44,454 nucleotides of DNA from Deltaproteobacteria bacterium HGW-Deltaproteobacteria-1 (GTDB lineage: Bacteria > Desulfobacterota > Syntrophia > Syntrophales > Smithellaceae): positions 1 to 44,454 of the forward strand of contig PHBN01000001.1 of NCBI GenBank assembly GCA_002840635.1, given 5' to 3'. The translations under genes and the position numbers were made by a program. The notes under the pieces were generated by a model. It did not search any database, was not told where the DNA came from, and saw only the letters and a list, made by a program, of their open reading frames with translations. Positions within the stretch are counted from its first letter, which is position 1. The number at the start of each line of letters is the position of its first letter. Positions 29,411 to 38,181 of this stretch are shown here, in pieces.

Positions 29411-31936
29411 ATGATGAAACCCACTGACCGGCCCAAGGATGCTAAATCGCAGCCGGGATCGAAGCCTGATGCGAAAGATGGTTTAAAAACGTTGCCAGTG
29501 GTGGAAGTGGAGAAAAAGTTAGAATCGTCGCCGGACGGTCTAACCCAGACCGAGGCGCAGAAACGGTTGACCCAATATGGCCCGAACGAGATTGCGGAAA
29601 AGAAGACCAATCCCTTCCTGAAATTCCTCACCTATTTTTGGGGTCCCATCCCGTGGATGATTGAAGCGGCCGTGATCCTTTCGGCTATCGCCCGGCATTG
29701 GCCGGACTTCGGCATCATCCTTGTTCTGCTTGTCGCCAACGCCGTGGTCGGCTTCTGGGAAGAGCACCAGGCGGGTAATGCCATTGAAGCGCTGAAGGCA
29801 AAGCTGGCGATCAAGGCCCGGGTGAAGCGTGACGGGCAGTGGGTCAACCCGGAAGCGCGCGAGCTGGTGCCAGGCGACGTCATCCGGTTGCGCCTGGGCG
29901 ATATTGTACCTGCGGATGCGCGATTGCTGGAAGGCGATCCGGTTGAAGTGGATCAGTCGGCTTTAACGGGAGAGTCGCTGCCCGCGTCACGAAAATCAGG
30001 CGAAGCGGTTTACTCCGGTTCGATTATCCGGCAGGGTGAAAGCGAAGCGCTGGTCTATGCCACAGGCTCGGGGACTTACTTCGGCAAAACGGCGCAACTG
30101 GTACAGGAGGCGCATACCGTCAGCCATTTTCAAAAAGCGGTTTTGAAAATCGGCAATTACCTGATCGTTTTGGCGGTGGTCCTGGTAGCGGTGATTATCG
30201 GTTTTGCCGTCTACCGAGGTGACGCGCTTCTCACCACGCTGCAATTCGCCTTGGTGCTGACGGTGGCTGCGATTCCTGTGGCCATGCCGACGGTCTTGTC
30301 GGTAACGATGGCGGTGGGCGCGCGTATTCTTGCCAGGAAAGAAGCGATTGTGAGCCGACTGGTGGCGATTGAAGAACTGGCCGGCGTGGACGTGCTGTGC
30401 GCGGACAAGACCGGCACCCTGACGCAGAACAAACTGACCCTGGGCGATCCGTTTTGTGTTGATGATATTTCACCCGATCAAGTCATCCTCAATGGAGCAC
30501 TGGCCTCGCGTGCGGAAAATAACGACACCATTGATCTGGCCATTTTAGGAGGCCTGAAAGACAAAGATTCATTTAAAGCATATGAGGTCGGCCATTTTAT
30601 GCCGTTTGACCCGGTGCACAAGCGTACCGAAGCCGCCGTCACAGGCAAGGACGGAAAGACGTTTAAGGTGACGAAAGGCGCGCCGCAGGTGATTCTGGAG
30701 TTGTCGGCCAACGTCGGGCAGGTCAAAGCCGCCGTAGAGAAAGCCGTCAACGAATTTGCGGCACGCGGTTTTCGTTCACTCGGCGTGGCGCGGTCTGAAG
30801 GCGGCAGCCCCTGGCAATTTCTCGGGGTGCTGCCCCTGTTCGATCCGCCCAGGGAAGATGCCAAATCAACCATCGCCACGGCGCGACAAATGGGCGTTAC
30901 GATCAAGATGGTTACGGGTGATGCCCTGGCTATTGCCCGGGAAACCGCCCAAAAATTAGGGATGGGTTCATCCATTCTCGATGCCAGTGGCTTGGGTGAT
31001 TCCAAAAAGCAGGAAACCCCGGAAATGGCCCGGTCGATCGAAAAGGCAGACGGTTTCGCCCAGGTGTTCCCTGAGCATAAATTTCACATTGTGGATGTCC
31101 TGCAAAAGCTCGGGCACATCGTCGGCATGACAGGCGACGGGGTGAATGACGCCCCCGCGCTGAAGAAAGCCGACTGCGGTATTGCCGTTTCCGGCGCAAC
31201 AGACGCAGCGCGTGCGGCGGCCTCTATCGTGCTGATGACGCCGGGTGTGTCGGTCATTATCGATGCGATCAAAGAGAGCCGGAAGATTTTTCAGCGGATG
31301 AACAGCTATGCAATTTACCGCATCGCCGAAACGCTCCGCGTCCTGTTGTTCATGACGTTCTCGATTTTGGTCTTTAACTTTTACCCGGTGACCGCCGTCA
31401 TGATCGTCATGCTTGCGCTTCTCAACGATGGGGCCATCCTGTCCATTGCCTATGACAACGTTCGCTATAAAAATCAGCCCGAAGCCTGGAATATGCGCAT
31501 GGTGCTGGGGATTGCCACAGTATTGGGCATTCTCGGGGTCATCGCCTCTTTCGGCCTGTTTTACTTAGGCGAGCGCGTTTTTCATATCGACCGCGCGCAC
31601 ATCCAGACGCTGATGTATTTGAAACTGTCCGTCGCCGGACACTTAACGATCTTCGTGACGCGCACGCGTGGCCCGTTCTGGTCCATACGTCCTGCGAAGA
31701 TATTATGGCTCGCGGTACTCGGCACGCAAATCGTAGCGACGCTGATTGCGGTTTACGGACTGTTTATGATGCCTCTGGGCTGGGGGTGGGCCGGTTTCGT
31801 GTGGGGTTATGCGCTGCTGTGGTTCCTGGTGAACGATCGCATAAAGCTGCTTGCCTATCGGATTTTCGATCCGGTCAAATCTGCTGCAAAACCTGACGTC
31901 AAAGCTGGTGAGCCTAAGCCTGATCATGCAGGTTAG
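29411..31936 (+). CDS. Plasma-membrane proton-efflux P-type ATPase (P3A)
   Basis: 841 residues. Motifs: VDQSALTGESLPASR, VLCADKTGTLTQNKLT with the phosphorylated Asp332, FDPPREDAK, TGDGVNDAPALKKADCGIAV and ten predicted membrane helices. This is the H+-ATPase class of plants and fungi, found in some bacteria and archaea, lacking the long C-terminal autoinhibitory tail. It pumps H+ out at the cost of ATP. AGGAGGA precedes the ATG pair at 29411/29414. It is downstream of the antiporter and probably in its operon. Confidence 0.92.
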   Translation: MMKPTDRPKDAKSQPGSKPDAKDGLKTLPVVEVEKKLESSPDGLTQTEAQKRLTQYGPNEIAEKKTNPFLKFLTYFWGPIPWMIEAAVILSAIARHWPDFGIILVLLVANAVVGFWEEHQAGNAIEALKAKLAIKARVKRDGQWVNPEARELVPGDVIRLRLGDIVPADARLLEGDPVEVDQSALTGESLPASRKSGEAVYSGSIIRQGESEALVYATGSGTYFGKTAQLVQEAHTVSHFQKAVLKIGNYLIVLAVVLVAVIIGFAVYRGDALLTTLQFALVLTVAAIPVAMPTVLSVTMAVGARILARKEAIVSRLVAIEELAGVDVLCADKTGTLTQNKLTLGDPFCVDDISPDQVILNGALASRAENNDTIDLAILGGLKDKDSFKAYEVGHFMPFDPVHKRTEAAVTGKDGKTFKVTKGAPQVILELSANVGQVKAAVEKAVNEFAARGFRSLGVARSEGGSPWQFLGVLPLFDPPREDAKSTIATARQMGVTIKMVTGDALAIARETAQKLGMGSSILDASGLGDSKKQETPEMARSIEKADGFAQVFPEHKFHIVDVLQKLGHIVGMTGDGVNDAPALKKADCGIAVSGATDAARAAASIVLMTPGVSVIIDAIKESRKIFQRMNSYAIYRIAETLRVLLFMTFSILVFNFYPVTAVMIVMLALLNDGAILSIAYDNVRYKNQPEAWNMRMVLGIATVLGILGVIASFGLFYLGERVFHIDRAHIQTLMYLKLSVAGHLTIFVTRTRGPFWSIRPAKILWLAVLGTQIVATLIAVYGLFMMPLGWGWAGFVWGYALLWFLVNDRIKLLAYRIFDPVKSAAKPDVKAGEPKPDHAG

Positions 31937-31975
31937 ACCATTTGATGAAATCAAAAAAATAAGGAGGAAATAAGT

Positions 31976-32199
31976 ATGGATGAAATATTTACAAAAAAAG
32001 TACGGGCCGCGGCAGTGGCTGGGTGGTGGCAAGAATCAATCTAACACCCAGGGAAGAAGAAGAGCTGCTACGGATTCTCGAAAGATATCTTCCTGATCTG
32101 GAAAGAGAAATGGCGGATACGGATAGAAAGGAGTTTCTCCATGCACTGGAAGAACGAGCAGCTATAATGAGGGATTTGATAAAACGCCTGAAGGCATAG
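31976..32199 (+). pseudogene. Small helical protein gene with frameshift at an A run
   Basis: A strong AAGGAGG precedes ATG 31976, but that frame stops at 32044 after 22 codons. A minus-one shift at the seven-A run (31993-31999) joins it to a frame reading ARINLTPREEEELLRILERY and on to the stop at 32197-32199. That part resembles a widespread family of short helical proteins of unknown function. The second frame alone could start at GTG 32023 or 32026, but lacks a good ribosome-binding site. The run A-AAA-AAA is also a possible slippery site; a plain indel is likelier. Confidence 0.5.
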
Positions 32200-32677
32200 T
32201 AACAGGCCGATGAATTCTATCTCTGGAAGGATCTGGCGGCCATAAAAACGAGCAGGGAGAAAAGAATCAATGAGAATTTCAGAATGGTTGGATAAAAAGG
32301 AAGCAGACGGCATTGATGTATCTCAAATCACATTGCCTGATAACCTGTCTTATGACGAAGCGCCCGACGAGACCATTTTTTTTAAGGAGATTAATCCTCC
32401 TGATGGAGTCCTTTCTACAGCCGATCATCCATTTTCTACTGTAGAGCGTTTTGGGCACTGGTATTATTGCAGGGGGCGCGACAAGGCAACCGGCATTCAC
32501 GCGTCAGGGCTAGAGTGGCGGTTATTTACAAAGGATAAAGATCTTGCCGTCAAAACAGCCAAATCACACATAGGATAGAAATATTAGGATTGCTTGTTAG
32601 CGACCCACGCCACCGGAGGTAGCACTTTATCAAAGAGTGAATTCTGAGAAATTACTCAGAAGATGGAGAATAGACGT
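32189..32677 (+). repeat. Full-length copy of the segment duplicated at 9893-10157
   Basis: It begins in the last codons of the preceding small gene, spans the leader and the whole 102-codon gene, and ends about 100 bases after its stop (ACTCAGAAGATGGAGAATAG). The copy at 9893 lacks about 220 internal bases of this one. The two are 22 kb apart in the same orientation. Confidence 0.8.
32270..32578 (+). CDS. Hypothetical protein with truncated paralogue upstream
   Basis: 102 residues, soluble, no signal peptide. It starts MRISEWLDKKEADGIDVSQI, has an acidic middle (YDEAPDETIFFKEINPPDG) and an aromatic C-terminal half (ERFGHWYYCRGRDKATGIHA). The second half could be a small nucleic-acid or ligand-binding fold, but I cannot assign it. 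GGGAGAAAAG lies before the ATG. The degenerate copy at 9974 keeps 38 codons. Confidence 0.65.
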   Translation: MRISEWLDKKEADGIDVSQITLPDNLSYDEAPDETIFFKEINPPDGVLSTADHPFSTVERFGHWYYCRGRDKATGIHASGLEWRLFTKDKDLAVKTAKSHIG

Positions 32678-32763
32678 TAATCAGAACATCGAGGTATAAA
32701 ATGTTTCCAACGCGCCTGAAAAAAACGTTATGGCGCTGAAATTACAAAAAAGGAGGACGTGTT

Positions 32764-33018
32764 ATGAAACTTAACACAAAGGCTTTCGGACTGGCATTTG
32801 GGCTTCTATGGGGCTTCGGTTTGTTTTTCGGAACATGGTGGATGATAATTATAGGGAAAGCATCGGGAGCGCCGACGCTTATAAGCAGCGCCTACATAGG
32901 TTACAGCATTACTCCCATAGGCAGCCTGGTAGGTTTGGTATGGGCTTTTTTCGATGGTTTAATAGGCGGCGCAATTTTTGCCTGGTTATATAATAAACTC
33001 AGTTCCCAGGAAAAATAA
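32764..33018 (+). CDS. Small two-helix membrane protein (holin-like annotation class)
   Basis: 84 residues with two hydrophobic segments (LAFGLLWGFGLFFGTWWMII and GSLVGLVWAFFDGLIGGAIF) and a short charged C-terminus. Very similar short proteins are often labelled bacteriophage holin in environmental genomes, but no phage genes are nearby, so a housekeeping or stress role is just as likely. AAAAAGGAGG precedes the ATG. Confidence 0.6.
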   Translation: MKLNTKAFGLAFGLLWGFGLFFGTWWMIIIGKASGAPTLISSAYIGYSITPIGSLVGLVWAFFDGLIGGAIFAWLYNKLSSQEK

Positions 33019-33088
33019 AATTCACAGCGAATAAAATGCGTAAAGGGTGTGGAGGTATGATCTGAAAATAATGGTGACAGTGAAGTGG

Positions 33089-33222
33089 TATGGTCATAGC
33101 AGACACCTCGAAAAGCGTGATATAGAGACTAAACGATCTGAGGCGAGAGATGACAACAGAGGAAAAGAGTTATTCAAAGCAATTTAAAATTGACGCCGTG
33201 AATCTTGTGACGGATCAAAAAA
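33089..33222 (+). mobile_element. Left-end remnant of an IS3-family insertion sequence
   Basis: A frame from ATG 33150 reads EEKSYSKQFKIDAVNLVTDQ, the typical start of an IS3-family OrfA (helix-turn-helix transposase subunit: YSxEFKxxAVxLV). It is preceded by GGTCATAGCAGACACC at about 33092, resembling IS3-type termini. After about 23 codons the transposase stops matching and runs in frame into the DUF2892 gene. The rest of the element, including OrfB, is absent. Confidence 0.55.
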
Positions 33223-33233
33223 AGGAGAAGCAG

Positions 33234-33440
33234 ATGAAAAAAAACATGGGGACTGTTGATAGAGTCATTAGAATAGTGCTGGCCATTGTGGTGATTGTTC
33301 TTTACCTGACCGGCAATATCACAGGCATTGCAGCCATTATTCTGGGCATTCTTGCCTTGGTTTTTATCGTAACGAGTCTGATCGGTTTTTGCCCTCTTTA
33401 TGTGCCTTTTAAAATTTCGACGATTGGCAAATCAAAATAA
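33234..33440 (+). CDS. DUF2892 (YgaP-type membrane domain) protein
   Basis: 68 residues from ATG 33234, with AAAGGAGA upstream. It matches the DUF2892 inner-membrane domain: NMGTVDRVIRIVLAIVVIV, a second helix (AAIILGILALVFIVTSLIGF) and CPLYVPFKIST. A longer frame starting at 33150 fuses it to transposase-derived sequence and is not the native start. The family is found alone or joined to rhodanese domains; its role is unclear. Confidence 0.82.
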   Translation: MKKNMGTVDRVIRIVLAIVVIVLYLTGNITGIAAIILGILALVFIVTSLIGFCPLYVPFKISTIGKSK

Positions 33441-33468
33441 AGCTGATTGCCCAAGTTCAAAGTTGACC

Positions 33469-33512
33469 GGTTGCATTGTCCAGCAGGCAATGCAACCAGT
33501 CATTCTATTATT
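33469..33512 (+). terminator. Probable intrinsic terminator after DUF2892 gene
   Basis: GGTTGCATTG (33469-33478) and CAATGCAACC (33488-33497) form a perfect 10-base stem with a 9-base loop, followed by the T-rich ATTCTATTATTT. It lies between the plus-strand DUF2892 gene and the converging minus-strand peptidase gene. Confidence 0.6.
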
Positions 33513-33580
33513 TCGAATCATTCATTGGCGGCTAAAAACTGATTTTTCAAGACCTGATCATCCAATTGAAACTTAGAATT

Positions 33581-34441
33581 TTAGGGGCGTCCCGTTTGGG
33601 CTTTCTTTTCTTTTTTACCGGCATCCCCATTTTTCCCGTTGCTTTCGACAACACAGTTATTTTGTCCCAGACGCAAAACAGGGTCCTGACGGTAATATTC
33701 TTTGAGCACCCGGTAAAGATCGGGCGCGTGCTTGATCATTAAACGGGGCTGGTCAAAGAATTGCTCGGTCACCACAGCGAAAAATTCAGCTTCATTCGTC
33801 GCTCCGTAGGAATTGAGAAACGATTTTTTGCCGTGTTCGGCGTCATGCTTGAGACGAAGATATTCCCTTTCACATGTCTGTACCCAGTCCCGGTATTCAG
33901 CCCGGTCTCTAAGCGGCGGTGTACCGTCTGCCGCACCGTCGAGCATATCCAGCTTGTGAGCAAATTCATGATAGATAACATTATGGCCGGACTCAGGATG
34001 GCGGCCGCCTTGCAGCGCAGCATCCCAGATAATGATGACGGGGCCCTGTTGGAAGGCCTGCCCGAGAATCGGATGGCTCAGCTCTATCGGTGCCGACGCG
34101 TTTTCAAAAAAGCCAAGTTTGCGCTGGGGTGGAATTACTGTTGAGGGGTAAACGATGATGGATTCGACATTCCGATAATAGTTGTGGGGCAGTCCCAGAA
34201 GAAGCAGGCAGGCCTGGGCGGCGATGGTCACGCGGATTTCATCAGTCAGATCAAGCCCGCCGGCGCCTTCCCAATCTTTTTCAGCGATAAATACTTGGAT
34301 CAGCGCGCGCAGTTGAGTACGCTCAGCATCGGAGAGCATGCAGTAATGGGCAACGTTACGCCGTACAATATCTTCCCACGCGGCAGGAAATGGAACATCG
34401 GTGAGCTTCTTACGACGATGATCGGCAAACCACTGAAACAA
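33581..34441 (-). CDS. MtfA-like zinc metallopeptidase (M90)
   Basis: 286 residues with the metallopeptidase motif VIYHEFAHKLDMLDG (His158, Glu159, His162) and other MtfA blocks: FIAEKDWEGAGGL, QACLLLLGL and SYGATNEAEFFAVVTEQFF. E. coli MtfA binds the repressor Mlc and has peptidase activity. The C-terminal 20 residues are Lys/Asn-rich (KNGDAGKKEKKAQTGRP). It is a single minus-strand gene, separated from the regulator genes further along by 363 bases. Confidence 0.85.
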   Translation of the reverse strand: MFQWFADHRRKKLTDVPFPAAWEDIVRRNVAHYCMLSDAERTQLRALIQVFIAEKDWEGAGGLDLTDEIRVTIAAQACLLLLGLPHNYYRNVESIIVYPSTVIPPQRKLGFFENASAPIELSHPILGQAFQQGPVIIIWDAALQGGRHPESGHNVIYHEFAHKLDMLDGAADGTPPLRDRAEYRDWVQTCEREYLRLKHDAEHGKKSFLNSYGATNEAEFFAVVTEQFFDQPRLMIKHAPDLYRVLKEYYRQDPVLRLGQNNCVVESNGKNGDAGKKEKKAQTGRP

Positions 34442-34804
34442 ATTTAATCCCCTTTTTCGAAATGTGGATTATTAAGTATGCTGTCTGGGGAATTCTGTCC
34501 AGCGAAAAATCGAGGGGATAGTATTTAATAATTTGTTTTCGGCTGACTGTTTGAATTAAATAGAACCGGTCCATTTTATTAGTAACTTAGTATTTTAGGG
34601 GCATCCCCCCGGGCCACCCAGAGACGGGATTCACGAAAGTGCGGTTACTCCAAACAGGCTATGACATGGAAGCGCTGGTCTAAGCCTTCAAGCCTTAATG
34701 AACCGGACGCGACCATCACTGCGGGTGGCAAGACCGTTCTCTACAAATGCATTGAGGAAGCGCACGGCGACGCCAACAAAGACAGCGTTGAATTAGAAAA
34801 GGAA
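34442..34804. other. Gap between mtfA-like and response-regulator genes with a short direct repeat
   Basis: Contains AACTTAGTATTTTAGGGGCA (34584-34603 and slightly beyond), which repeats, with two changes over 24 bases, the sequence at the end of the mtfA-like gene (33570-33593). A 67-codon plus-strand frame at 34661 overlaps the regulator gene end and shows no recognisable domain. No convincing RNA gene or promoter was found. Confidence 0.45.
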
Positions 34805-36160
34805 TTAAATAACGATACGATATTCTCTGATCTTGTTTTGGAGAGTTTTGCGCGTTACCCCTAAAATCAGAGCTGCTTTGGTCCTGTTTCCGCCGGTCTG
34901 TTCAAGCGTTTTCAGGATCACCTCTTTTTCAATTTCTTTCAAAGAAGAACCTGTCGGGCCCGGCTTTATATCGTTTCCGTTTGGTAAGGTTTTAAAATCC
35001 TGAGGAAGATCTTCAAAAAGAAGTCTGTCACCGTGACTCATGATCACCATTCTTTCTATGATATTTTCCAGTTCCCGCACATTCCCAGGCCAGGGGTAGC
35101 GAACCAGGGCATCCATAACTCGAGGTTCCAGTGTTTTGACGTCCTTATTGTTTTTCCCGGCGTACTGTTTAAGAAAATGTTCAGCCAAAAGAGGGATGTC
35201 CTCCTTTTTATCTCTCAACGGGGCGATGGTGATCGGTACCACATTGAGGCGATAAAAAAGGTCTTCTCGAAAGCGGCCTTCTTTAACTTCCTTCCCCAAA
35301 TCTTTGTGGGTCGCAGCAATGATTCTCACATCCACTGAAATGGTCCGATTCCCCCCGACGGGTTCAAACTCCTTCTCCTGAAGGACTCTCAATATCTTTG
35401 CCTGTGTTGCGGGCGACATCTCTCCAATTTCATCAAGAAATAACGTTCCCCCATCGGCTAATTCAAACCTTCCTTTTCTTTTAGACTGGGCTCCGGTAAA
35501 AGAGCCTTTTTCATGACCAAAGAGTTCACTTTCCAACAATGTTTCCGGAAGGGCGGCGCAATTAACCTTGATGTAGGCCTGGTCTTTTCTAAGGCTGTTT
35601 TGATGAATGGCATTAGCGATAACTTCTTTTCCTGTTCCGCTTTCCCCAAGGAGAAGAACCGTGGCATCCGTCGGGGCTACCATGGCCAGGGTTTCAAAAA
35701 GTTCTTTCATGGATTGACTCTTACCGATGATATTGGAAAAATGGAATCTTTCCCCCAGGCGTTCCCGGTTTAAAATATTTTCTTTCTCCAAATCTCGATA
35801 GTGGAGGACCTTTTCGATCTTTAAAAGGAGTTCATCCATATCCAGGGGTTTGGTCAGATAATCATCGGCGCCGGATTTCAAGGTCGCCACGGCGGATTCG
35901 ATAGAGCCATAGGCGGTCATCATGATAATCGGCAGGCTGGGGCTGATTTTCTTAATTCGGTGGAGAGCCTCAATTCCATCCATAATGGACATTCGAATAT
36001 CCATCAAAATGAGATCATAAAAATGTTGACTGACCAAATCCACAGCTTCCTGACCGTCGGATGCCTCGATGACTTCATACCCTTCCTCGCCCAGGTGCGC
36101 CTTGAGCATCATCCGATGACTGGATTCATCGTCAACGACAAGGATCGTTTGTTTATTCAT
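34805..36160 (-). CDS. NtrC-family sigma-54-dependent response regulator (ZraR/AtoC-like)
   Basis: 451 residues. Receiver domain with Asp10-Asp11 and phosphorylated Asp54 (DLILMDIRM), then an AAA+ domain with Walker A LGESGTGKE (about 171-179), sigma-54 contact loop GSFTGA (219-224), Walker B TLFLDEIGEMS and the arginine-finger region FREDLFYRLNV. A Fis-type HTH is at the C-terminus (AALILGVTRKTLQNKI). It activates sigma-54 promoters from upstream enhancers. The contact loop has Ser where GAFTGA has Ala, a known tolerated change. It overlaps the kinase gene by 8 bases. Confidence 0.93.
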   Translation of the reverse strand: MNKQTILVVDDESSHRMMLKAHLGEEGYEVIEASDGQEAVDLVSQHFYDLILMDIRMSIMDGIEALHRIKKISPSLPIIMMTAYGSIESAVATLKSGADDYLTKPLDMDELLLKIEKVLHYRDLEKENILNRERLGERFHFSNIIGKSQSMKELFETLAMVAPTDATVLLLGESGTGKEVIANAIHQNSLRKDQAYIKVNCAALPETLLESELFGHEKGSFTGAQSKRKGRFELADGGTLFLDEIGEMSPATQAKILRVLQEKEFEPVGGNRTISVDVRIIAATHKDLGKEVKEGRFREDLFYRLNVVPITIAPLRDKKEDIPLLAEHFLKQYAGKNNKDVKTLEPRVMDALVRYPWPGNVRELENIIERMVIMSHGDRLLFEDLPQDFKTLPNGNDIKPGPTGSSLKEIEKEVILKTLEQTGGNRTKAALILGVTRKTLQNKIREYRIVI

Positions 36161-37937
36161 TCGTTTCTTCCGTAATTAATGGTAACGCTATCTGAAAAAT
36201 AGAACCTACACCCGGTTTGCTGTTCACTGTTAAAGTCCCCTGATGCTTTTCGATGATCCGATAAGCTATGGCAAGGCCAAGCCCTGTTCCTGTTCTCTTG
36301 GTGGTATAAAACGGATCAAATATTTTAGACATATCCTCTCCAGGAAGACCCGGGCCGTCATCTTCAATCTCTATGACGATGATCTTCTTTTCAAGGTTTA
36401 GCAGAGCACGAATTGAAATCGTTCCTCCTGCTTTCAGGACATCCAGCCCGTTCAACATGATATTCAGCAGCGCCTGGGTGATCTGGTCGCTATCCATCAG
36501 GAGCAAAGGCAAATGTTCTGCGGTTTCCGTTTTGACCTGAATCCCTTTTGTCCGGGCGTCATCCTTAATCAATTCTATCGTATGTTGTATAACTGCCTCT
36601 AAAGGAACCATCATCTTAACCGGTTCTTTAGGGCGGGCAAAATCAAGCAGGTTGGAGATAAGCCTATTCAGTCTTTCCACTTCCTGGATGATGACCTGAC
36701 TGTATTTTTGCCCCTCGCTGCCCGGTGGGTTCTTCTTAAGAAAATACTGGGCAAATCCCTTGATGGAGCTCAGAGGATTCCTGATTTCATGGGCCATGCC
36801 GGCAGCCAGTGTTCCCAGGCTGGCCAGCCTTTCGCTCCTTTTAATTTTCTCCTGCAATTCTTTTATTTCCCGTAAGTCCCTCAGGATAATGACCGCCCCC
36901 AGATCTTCTCCTGTTTCCGCAACCAGCCTTGCTGCACTCAGGGCAAGAGGAATGAACTTTCCCTGTTGTCCCGGAAATTCCACCTCGTATTCCATAACAG
37001 GTGTTTTTTCTTTTAATGAGTTTAAGATGGGTCCGATAATAGACCGGAGTTGCTCTTTCGAGGCCTCTTTTTCCGGCCATTTCCCAGTTAGGGAAAGTAT
37101 CTCCTTAGCCCGGTAATTCATTGTGACGATATCTCCATTCGAATCAATGGAGAGAAGCCCGTCGGGCATGTTTTCGACCACATGGTTCGCATACAGGGTG
37201 ACGGCGTTCAGCGCTCTCTGGGTGATATAATAATTCTGTACTAAAAATATGAAATATAAACCGGCTGTACCCATGATCAATAAAATTAAGCCCATCATGA
37301 CCGCATGACGCAGGTCGCTGTCCCGTGCTTCTTCAAATGACTTCGTATCCAACCCTACGACGGCGTAAACCTGACCGGAAAACACCTGGTCAAGGAGTGT
37401 GCCGCTAGGCGATGTCGCAGCATGCCTTCTATAGCGCATGCGATCGGCCATATCATCGCCTTGCCCCATGGCAGGGAAGACGTCCATCTTTTTTGCCACG
37501 AAGAATACCCCTTTATCGCCAAACCAGCTCTTCGGTTCATCTTGTTTTACTATCCCGGTGATTTTTTCCTTCTGAGGAAAAGCTGTTCCGATCAAGTGTT
37601 CATTGCTATGTGCAAGAATGATACCTCGCTGATCCAGCAGGGCAATGAAATGAATATCCGAAAGATTGGCAATGGAAACCATAATCTCCTGAAGGTTGTC
37701 ACTTCGCCCCATCATCCCCATCATGCCGGTGTGAAAGGAAGCCTCGAGGCTTTTGAGAATGATCTTTCCCTCACGGCTCAGTGATTGCTCCATCCGGAAT
37801 TGATACTGGTGTAAATGCCTGTATGTCGAGATACCCAGAAGAATAAATAAAGTTATAACAACCGCAAGGATAGAGAAAATGGGAATGAACAACTTCTTGC
37901 TTCTGGTTGTCGGGATTTTGTATTTATTAAATTTCAT
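36153..37937 (-). CDS. Membrane sensor histidine kinase (ZraS-like)
   Basis: 594 residues. Membrane helix 1 (FSILAVVITLFILLGI), a periplasmic loop of about 170 residues with a Met-rich stretch (TGMMGMMGRSDN), helix 2 (GLILLIMGTAGLYFIFLV), a PAS-like domain (VVENMPDGLLSIDSNGDIVT), the phosphorylated His383 in MAHEIRNPLSSIKGF, and an ATPase domain with DDGPGLPG and GTGLGLAI. ZraS senses zinc or envelope stress in enterobacteria. The Met-rich loop would fit a metal signal, but this is inference. It is transcribed away from the sigma-54-dependent gene at 38182. Confidence 0.9.
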   Translation of the reverse strand: MKFNKYKIPTTRSKKLFIPIFSILAVVITLFILLGISTYRHLHQYQFRMEQSLSREGKIILKSLEASFHTGMMGMMGRSDNLQEIMVSIANLSDIHFIALLDQRGIILAHSNEHLIGTAFPQKEKITGIVKQDEPKSWFGDKGVFFVAKKMDVFPAMGQGDDMADRMRYRRHAATSPSGTLLDQVFSGQVYAVVGLDTKSFEEARDSDLRHAVMMGLILLIMGTAGLYFIFLVQNYYITQRALNAVTLYANHVVENMPDGLLSIDSNGDIVTMNYRAKEILSLTGKWPEKEASKEQLRSIIGPILNSLKEKTPVMEYEVEFPGQQGKFIPLALSAARLVAETGEDLGAVIILRDLREIKELQEKIKRSERLASLGTLAAGMAHEIRNPLSSIKGFAQYFLKKNPPGSEGQKYSQVIIQEVERLNRLISNLLDFARPKEPVKMMVPLEAVIQHTIELIKDDARTKGIQVKTETAEHLPLLLMDSDQITQALLNIMLNGLDVLKAGGTISIRALLNLEKKIIVIEIEDDGPGLPGEDMSKIFDPFYTTKRTGTGLGLAIAYRIIEKHQGTLTVNSKPGVGSIFQIALPLITEETNE

Positions 37938-37985
37938 TACGAAATATTTTATCTCTTTTTTTTAAAAAATCATAGCCTTATCGGG

Positions 37986-38045
37986 TGCATAAAAATTATC
38001 CAATAGATGCTCAGTTAAGTAAGCTTGGTGCATAAATATTATGCA
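37986..38045 (+). promoter_or_regulatory. Two phased inverted repeats, candidate response-regulator enhancer sites
   Basis: TGCATAAATATTATGCA (38029-38045) is a perfect palindrome with 7-base arms. TGCATAAAAATTATCCA (37986-38002) is the same with one mismatch in an arm. Their centres are 43 bases apart, about four helical turns, and lie about 120 and 163 bases upstream of the predicted sigma-54 start. This placement is typical for NtrC-type enhancer sites. The kinase-regulator operon starts just on the other side. Confidence 0.65.
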
Positions 38046-38131
38046 GTTGCCCCCGATAGGGGAGAGTCAAAGAGAATAATTATTACTATTTTATTAATTA
38101 TAGTAGATACTTATGATTGATGCTAACCATT

Positions 38132-38147
38132 TGGCATACCCCATGCA
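38132..38147 (+). promoter_or_regulatory. Sigma-54 (RpoN) promoter of the small exported protein gene
   Basis: TGGCATACCCCATGCA has GG and GC separated by ten bases. The predicted start is about 25 bases before the ATG at 38182, and GAAGGAGG follows. With the enhancer palindromes and the adjacent sigma-54 activator it forms a complete regulatory unit. Confidence 0.7.
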
Positions 38148-38181
38148 ATGATAACGATTAAAACATTGAAGGAGGTAGGAT

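Noticed and set aside
34661-34864. 67-codon plus-strand frame overlapping the end of the response-regulator gene
   Set aside because: No recognisable domain, no convincing ribosome-binding site, and it overlaps a certain gene on the other strand.
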